Shown piece after piece: positions 60,151 to 64,000 of a stretch of 64,000 nt of DNA. The DNA is from Deltaproteobacteria bacterium (GTDB lineage Bacteria > Myxococcota > XYA12-FULL-58-9): assembly GCA_016218825.1 (NCBI GenBank), contig JACRCV010000051.1:84372-148371 (forward strand), in the 5' to 3' direction. The position numbers and the translations under genes were made by a program. The number at the start of each line of letters is the position of its first letter. Position 1 is the first letter of the stretch. The notes under the pieces are model-generated. The model saw nothing but the letters and a program-made list of their open reading frames with translations, was not told the DNA's origin and did not search any database.

Positions 60151-62053
60151 ACACCGCCTCCGGACGCTTGCCGCGCAAGAACAGCTCCTCCCACACCTTC
60201 ACGCCGAGGATGAGCCACAACAGGAAGTAGTGCCAGCGCATCGAGCGCTGCGGCGGCGCCCGCATGATCGCGTCGAGGAAGCCGAAGTTGAACAACCCCT
60301 GGCGGTCGACGAACTCGCGGGTGAGCTCGCGCCGTGCCACCGGCAAGAGATCCTTTCGAAACTGCTGAAAGCTGTCGAAGGTGAAGCCCCACTTGGGCTT
60401 CGCGAGGGTCCGCGGCGGCAGGATCGGCCGCATCGCCTCCTTGAGCACGGTCTTCAGGCCGCGCGACAGCTTCACCGCGGCCGGGATCGAGAAGGCGAAC
60501 TCCACCAGGTCCTTGTCGAGGACCGGCACCCGCACCTCGAGACCGTTGGCCATCGAGGTGCGGTCTTCGTTCATCAAGAAGTCGTCCACCATCTTGTAGG
60601 CGACCTCGGCACGCAACACGCTCTCGCGGAAGTCCCGCGGCCGGGCGTCGAACATCGGCGTGAAGAAGGCCTCGACGCCCGCCTCGATGCGCGCCGCCGC
60701 CGCCGGCGTATAGATGGCCGCGGACAACCGCCGGTCGTGCTCCCACATGTTGCGCAGCAACAGGTAGGCGCGCTCCGGCACCCCGGCCGAGAGCGCGTAG
60801 TCGAGGCCGCGGCGGAAGAGGTCCAGGCGCATCGATCCGAGCGATCCCGCCATCAGCGCCAGCACCTTGCGAATCGGCCACACGATCGCCCGGTTCGCCT
60901 CGCGCCCCACGAGGCGATGCAGCGGCACCACGGGGCGCAGGAAGTCGAAGATCCGGTAGCCGCCGAACAGCTCGTCGCCCCCCAGCCCCGACAACGCGAC
61001 CTTCACGTGCTTGCGCGCCTCGCGGGCGAGCACGTAGAGCTGGATCGCGTTCTCCTTGGGCTCCTCCACGTGCCAGGTGACGGTTGGAAACAACGACAGC
61101 GCGTCGAAGCTGATCGTCTCCTCGTGGTGGTCGGTGCCGAACGCCTCGGCCACGAGCCGCGCGTCCTCGAGCTCGTCGGTGGGCTCGCCGAAGCCGAGCG
61201 TGAAGGTCTGCACCCGCCCGGGGCGGCACCTGGCGGCGATGGCCACGAGCGCCGAGGAGTCGATGCCGCCCGAGAGGTAGAGGCCCAGCGGCACGTCGCT
61301 CACCAGCTGTTTCTTGACGGCGCGCTCGAGGAGCGTACGGGTCTCGGCGACGCAGTCCTCGGGGCGCCGCAGCGCGGCGTCCGGTTCGACGTCCAGCACC
61401 CAATAGCGGTCCTGGCGCACCACCCCCTCGGTCCACACCAGCCGCCCGCCGGGCGGCAGCTTGCGCACGCCGTCGAAGAGGCTCTGGTCACCGGGGATGA
61501 AGCGGATGTTGAGCAGGAAGTGGAGGGCGTCGAGGCGGATGCGGGGGACGAAACCGTCGAGCGGCAGAAACGCCTTGACCTCGGACGCGAAGGCGAGCCC
61601 CTGCGGGCTCTCCCAGAGGTAGAGCGGCTTGATCCCCATGTGGTCGCGCACCAAGACCAAGCGCCGGGCGCGCGCGTCCCACACCGCGAGGGCGAACATG
61701 CCGTCCAGGTGCCGGGCGAAGTCGACGCCGTAGTCCTCGTAGAGGTGGGGGATGACCTCGGTGTCGCTCTGGGTGCAAAACACGTGGCCGCGGCCTTCGA
61801 GCTCGCGGCGCAGCTCGTGGAAGTTGTAGATCTCGCCGTTCTGCACCGCGACCACCGAGCCGTCCTCGTTCGCGAGCGGCTGCCGGCCCCGGGCGAGGTC
61901 GATGATCGTGAGGCGCCGGTTCGCGAGGTGCACCGGCGGGCGCACGCCGTCGAAGAAGCCGTCGTCGTCCGGACCACGGTGCGCGAGCATCGCCGCCATG
62001 CGCCGGATGAGGTCGTCGCTCCCGAAACCCACGGTGCCGCAGATCCCGCACAT
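60134..62053 (-). CDS. asnB: Asparagine synthase (glutamine-hydrolysing), polysaccharide-locus type
   Basis: 639 residues. Class II glutamine amidotransferase domain with the N-terminal nucleophile Cys 2 (MCGICGTVGFG), AMLAHRGPDDDGFF, ANRRLTIIDLARGRQPLANE, VVAVQNGEIYNFHELRREL and SDTEVIPHLYEDYG. Synthetase domain with the ATP PP-loop YLSGGIDSSALVAI, and SGLGGDELFGGYRIF, VEFAFSIPAAVKLSRGLKTV. All catalytic features are present. It transfers ammonia from glutamine to a carboxyl; in surface-polysaccharide operons this type probably amidates a uronic acid or another acceptor rather than making free asparagine. It begins the overlapping gene run. Confidence 0.93.
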   Translation of the reverse strand: MCGICGTVGFGSDDLIRRMAAMLAHRGPDDDGFFDGVRPPVHLANRRLTIIDLARGRQPLANEDGSVVAVQNGEIYNFHELRRELEGRGHVFCTQSDTEVIPHLYEDYGVDFARHLDGMFALAVWDARARRLVLVRDHMGIKPLYLWESPQGLAFASEVKAFLPLDGFVPRIRLDALHFLLNIRFIPGDQSLFDGVRKLPPGGRLVWTEGVVRQDRYWVLDVEPDAALRRPEDCVAETRTLLERAVKKQLVSDVPLGLYLSGGIDSSALVAIAARCRPGRVQTFTLGFGEPTDELEDARLVAEAFGTDHHEETISFDALSLFPTVTWHVEEPKENAIQLYVLAREARKHVKVALSGLGGDELFGGYRIFDFLRPVVPLHRLVGREANRAIVWPIRKVLALMAGSLGSMRLDLFRRGLDYALSAGVPERAYLLLRNMWEHDRRLSAAIYTPAAAARIEAGVEAFFTPMFDARPRDFRESVLRAEVAYKMVDDFLMNEDRTSMANGLEVRVPVLDKDLVEFAFSIPAAVKLSRGLKTVLKEAMRPILPPRTLAKPKWGFTFDSFQQFRKDLLPVARRELTREFVDRQGLFNFGFLDAIMRAPPQRSMRWHYFLLWLILGVKVWEELFLRGKRPEAVYDVAG

Positions 62054-62171
62054 CAGCGCACCGGCTGCGGCCCACGACCGTCAGGGCAAGAACCGGGCAA
62101 GGACATCACCACGAGCGCGCGAGTAGCACGGCCGTTCGCCGACCGTCAATTGGCCCGCGCCTCATGGGTGC

Positions 62172-63950
62172 TCATGGACCCCCGAGGCGCGCCGCCACCG
62201 CCCGCCGCTGCGCCTCGAGATACCAGGGCGCGATCGCCACGAAGCGACGATCGAGCGCGCGGGCCTCCGCGGCGCGCCCGAGCGCCTCGTAGCGACGCGC
62301 CAGGTTGTACACCGCCTCCGGGTGCTCGGGATCCAGGCGAAGCGCGGTCTCGTACTCGCCCACCGCGAGCGCCGCTCGGCCGCTGAAGAGATAGACGTTG
62401 CCGAGCTGATTATGGGCCTCGGCCCTTTCGGGCCCGACGGCGACGGCCTGTCGCAGGACGCGCTCGGCGTCGCTCAGGCGGCCGGCCTTGCCGAGGGCGG
62501 TCCCGTAGTTGTACACCGGACGGTACTTCCCGGGCGCCTTCGCGGCCGTGTCGGCGTGGAACGTCAGGCTGTCGCCCCATGTTCGGTTGCGCTCGTGGGT
62601 GCCGACGGCCAGGACGACGACGACAGCGACGGCGACGCCGACCGCCGCGAGCGGCACGCCATGCGCAAAGAGTCGCGCCCCGGAGCGCGCCGGCGATCCG
62701 AGCCCGGCGAGCGCCACGGCGCCCATGAGCGACAGCGCCGCCAGCGGCAAGTACATGCGGTGCTCGAAGGCGAGCTCGAGGGAGATCGGGCCCGACTCGA
62801 TGGCGTGCAGCACCAGGTAGGCGACGAGCGGGAAGCCCCACAGCGGACGGCGGCGGGCGAGGCGCACCGCCGCACCGGCGACCAAGAGCCACAAGACGAT
62901 CGCCGGCAGCGTCGTCCACGGCGTCAGGAGCCCGCGCGACACCTCGACGTCGTGGTCCAGGGTCAACCGACTCGGCGCCGGCCACCCGAGGAGGCTGACG
63001 TAGAGCCAGTGCACTCGCCCTTCGGTGAGCAGCCGCTCGACGCCGCTGAAATCGCGGGCCTGCAGGTCGACCGTGAGGCTGACGAGCCCCCGAGACGCCA
63101 AGCGCTCCAGGGCCACGGCGCCGACGACGCCCGCCGCGGCGCCGGCGGTGACCAGCGTCCACCGGGTCCGCGACGAGGCCCAGGCACGGCGAGCCACCGC
63201 CAACCAGGCGCGGCCGTGGAAGCTGGCCTCATAGGCGCCCGCGACGAGCGGCAGGGCGACGGAGTTCTCCTTGCTGAAGACCGCCAGCACCCAGGCGGCG
63301 ACGCTGAGCACGAAACCGACGCGCCGCCGCCGTCGGGTCGCCCCCGGATCGCGAGCCCACAGGTAGAGGCCGAAGCTCGTGAGGCACAGGAGCGCGGCGA
63401 GCACCGTCATCCGCTGGATCACGTAGGTGACGGCCTGCGTGTTCAGCGGATGCACGAGGAAGATGACGGCCACGAGCATCGCGGCCGCGCCGCGTCGCCC
63501 GGCCACGGCCGCCGAACGACCGAGGTACAGCCACGCGACCCAGGCGAGCACCGCGCCGGTGAGCAGGTGGAGGATCAGGTTGGTCCAATGGTAGCTCTCG
63601 GGGCTCAGGCCAAAGAGCAGGTGGTTCAACCCGAACGTGGCGTTGGCGACCCACCGCAGCGGCAGGTGCGCGTCGGTCGCCGTTCGCCACAAGATCGCGG
63701 TCGACAGCTCGGTCCAGTGCAGCGCCGGGTCATCGACGAGGTTCGTGAGATCGTCGAAGTAGAACCCGGCGCCCATGCCGGGCAGGTAGGCCCACACCGT
63801 GACCAGGAGACCGGCGACCGCAAAGAGCGCGACCCCACCCCCCGTCCCCCGCCCCGGGTGGGCTGACTCTTCCACACATCTTTTTCCTGCGGCGCGTCGG
63901 CTTGCCTTCGGTCGGATTCGATGATCTGCCACGGCTGAGGAGCGGTTCAC
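62172..63950 (-). CDS. TMTC-like membrane protein with short TPR domain
   Basis: 592 residues from GTG 63950. Membrane half (40-450) with about 11 helices: GAGFYFDDLTNLVDDPAL (acidic pair in the first loop), LPLRWVANATFGLNHLLFG, IFLVHPLNTQAVTYVIQRMT, LAVFSKENSVALPLVAGAYE, LELAFEHRMYLPLAALSL. TPR half (480-592): YNYGTALGKAGRLSDAERVL, AHNQLGNVYLFSGRAALAVG, AVYNLARRYEALGRAAEARA. Closest in plan to the protein at 49364-51535 (shared VVQRM/VIQRM, SKEN and FEHR motifs). It is 118 bases upstream of the asparagine synthase gene on the same strand, so it may be the first gene of the operon. Confidence 0.75.
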   Translation of the reverse strand: MNRSSAVADHRIRPKASRRAAGKRCVEESAHPGRGTGGGVALFAVAGLLVTVWAYLPGMGAGFYFDDLTNLVDDPALHWTELSTAILWRTATDAHLPLRWVANATFGLNHLLFGLSPESYHWTNLILHLLTGAVLAWVAWLYLGRSAAVAGRRGAAAMLVAVIFLVHPLNTQAVTYVIQRMTVLAALLCLTSFGLYLWARDPGATRRRRRVGFVLSVAAWVLAVFSKENSVALPLVAGAYEASFHGRAWLAVARRAWASSRTRWTLVTAGAAAGVVGAVALERLASRGLVSLTVDLQARDFSGVERLLTEGRVHWLYVSLLGWPAPSRLTLDHDVEVSRGLLTPWTTLPAIVLWLLVAGAAVRLARRRPLWGFPLVAYLVLHAIESGPISLELAFEHRMYLPLAALSLMGAVALAGLGSPARSGARLFAHGVPLAAVGVAVAVVVVLAVGTHERNRTWGDSLTFHADTAAKAPGKYRPVYNYGTALGKAGRLSDAERVLRQAVAVGPERAEAHNQLGNVYLFSGRAALAVGEYETALRLDPEHPEAVYNLARRYEALGRAAEARALDRRFVAIAPWYLEAQRRAVAARLGGP

Positions 63951-64000
63951 ATGAAACCAGAAGGGAATGTCGTTGCTTGGGCTGAGAGCGTTTTCGGGGA

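Overview
The window is high-GC bacterial DNA. It looks like a deltaproteobacterium-type (Myxococcota or Desulfuromonadota-like) environmental genome. Indicators are a giant lipoprotein of cysteine-rich 'CGDG..E.CDDG' repeats with a fibro-slime domain, a kinase-like/sulfatase-modifying-factor fusion, an AgmX/PglI-type protein, several multiheme c-type cytochromes, and three membrane proteins of the TMTC/TPR type. The one discordant piece is the left edge, where flbT and flaF belong to a flagellar regulator pair known mainly from Alphaproteobacteria.

Layout. 1-621: 3' part of flbT, then flaF. 1027-2043: a membrane protein ending in a degenerate histidine-kinase dimerisation helix. 2100-4632: remains of an integrated element (truncated antitoxin copy, GTGGCGGAT repeats, primase-polymerase, excisionase-like HTH, higBA-type toxin-antitoxin, broken integrase) lying against the 3' end of tRNA-Ala(CGC). 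4729-11241 (minus): a polytopic membrane protein, a membrane pseudokinase with a formylglycine-generating-enzyme-like domain, an AgmX-like TonB-family protein and a secreted endonuclease/exonuclease/phosphatase-fold protein. 11453-19099: the 2548-residue Cys-rich lipoprotein.

19139-49367 is the centre of interest: an extracellular electron transfer locus. It holds three hexaheme cytochromes that match the nanowire cytochrome OmcS of Geobacter over their length (36035-37423, 43624-44928, 45580-46713). With them are a 16-heme and a 26-heme paired-CXXCH cytochrome, a parvulin-type prolyl isomerase lipoprotein, two CsgG/GNA1162-like lipoproteins, an outer-membrane beta-barrel and three beta-propeller proteins. 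This set matches, by gene content, the omcS-companion (osc) assembly cluster I recall from Geobacter sulfurreducens (prolyl isomerase chaperone, channel-like proteins, beta-propeller). Two histidine kinases with a covalent-heme motif (CXXCH) in their periplasmic domain, one of them in an operon with a PhnD-like binding protein and an NtrC-type regulator, are placed to control it. A tandem palindrome (38514-38544) sits between the kinase operon and the beta-propeller/omcS operon. Next to a thioredoxin gene is a very small membrane protein gene that looks like a selenoprotein: an in-frame TGA followed at a typical distance by a hairpin with a GGTC loop.

49364-63950: a TMTC-like protein, then a tightly overlapping minus-strand surface-polysaccharide operon (asparagine synthase, (alpha/alpha)6-barrel-like protein, three methyltransferases, bi-domain oxidoreductase, left-handed-helix acyltransferase, flippase-like protein, DUF354 protein), with another TMTC-like protein upstream.

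All assignments come from reading the translated sequence by eye and from remembered family motifs; no database search was run.
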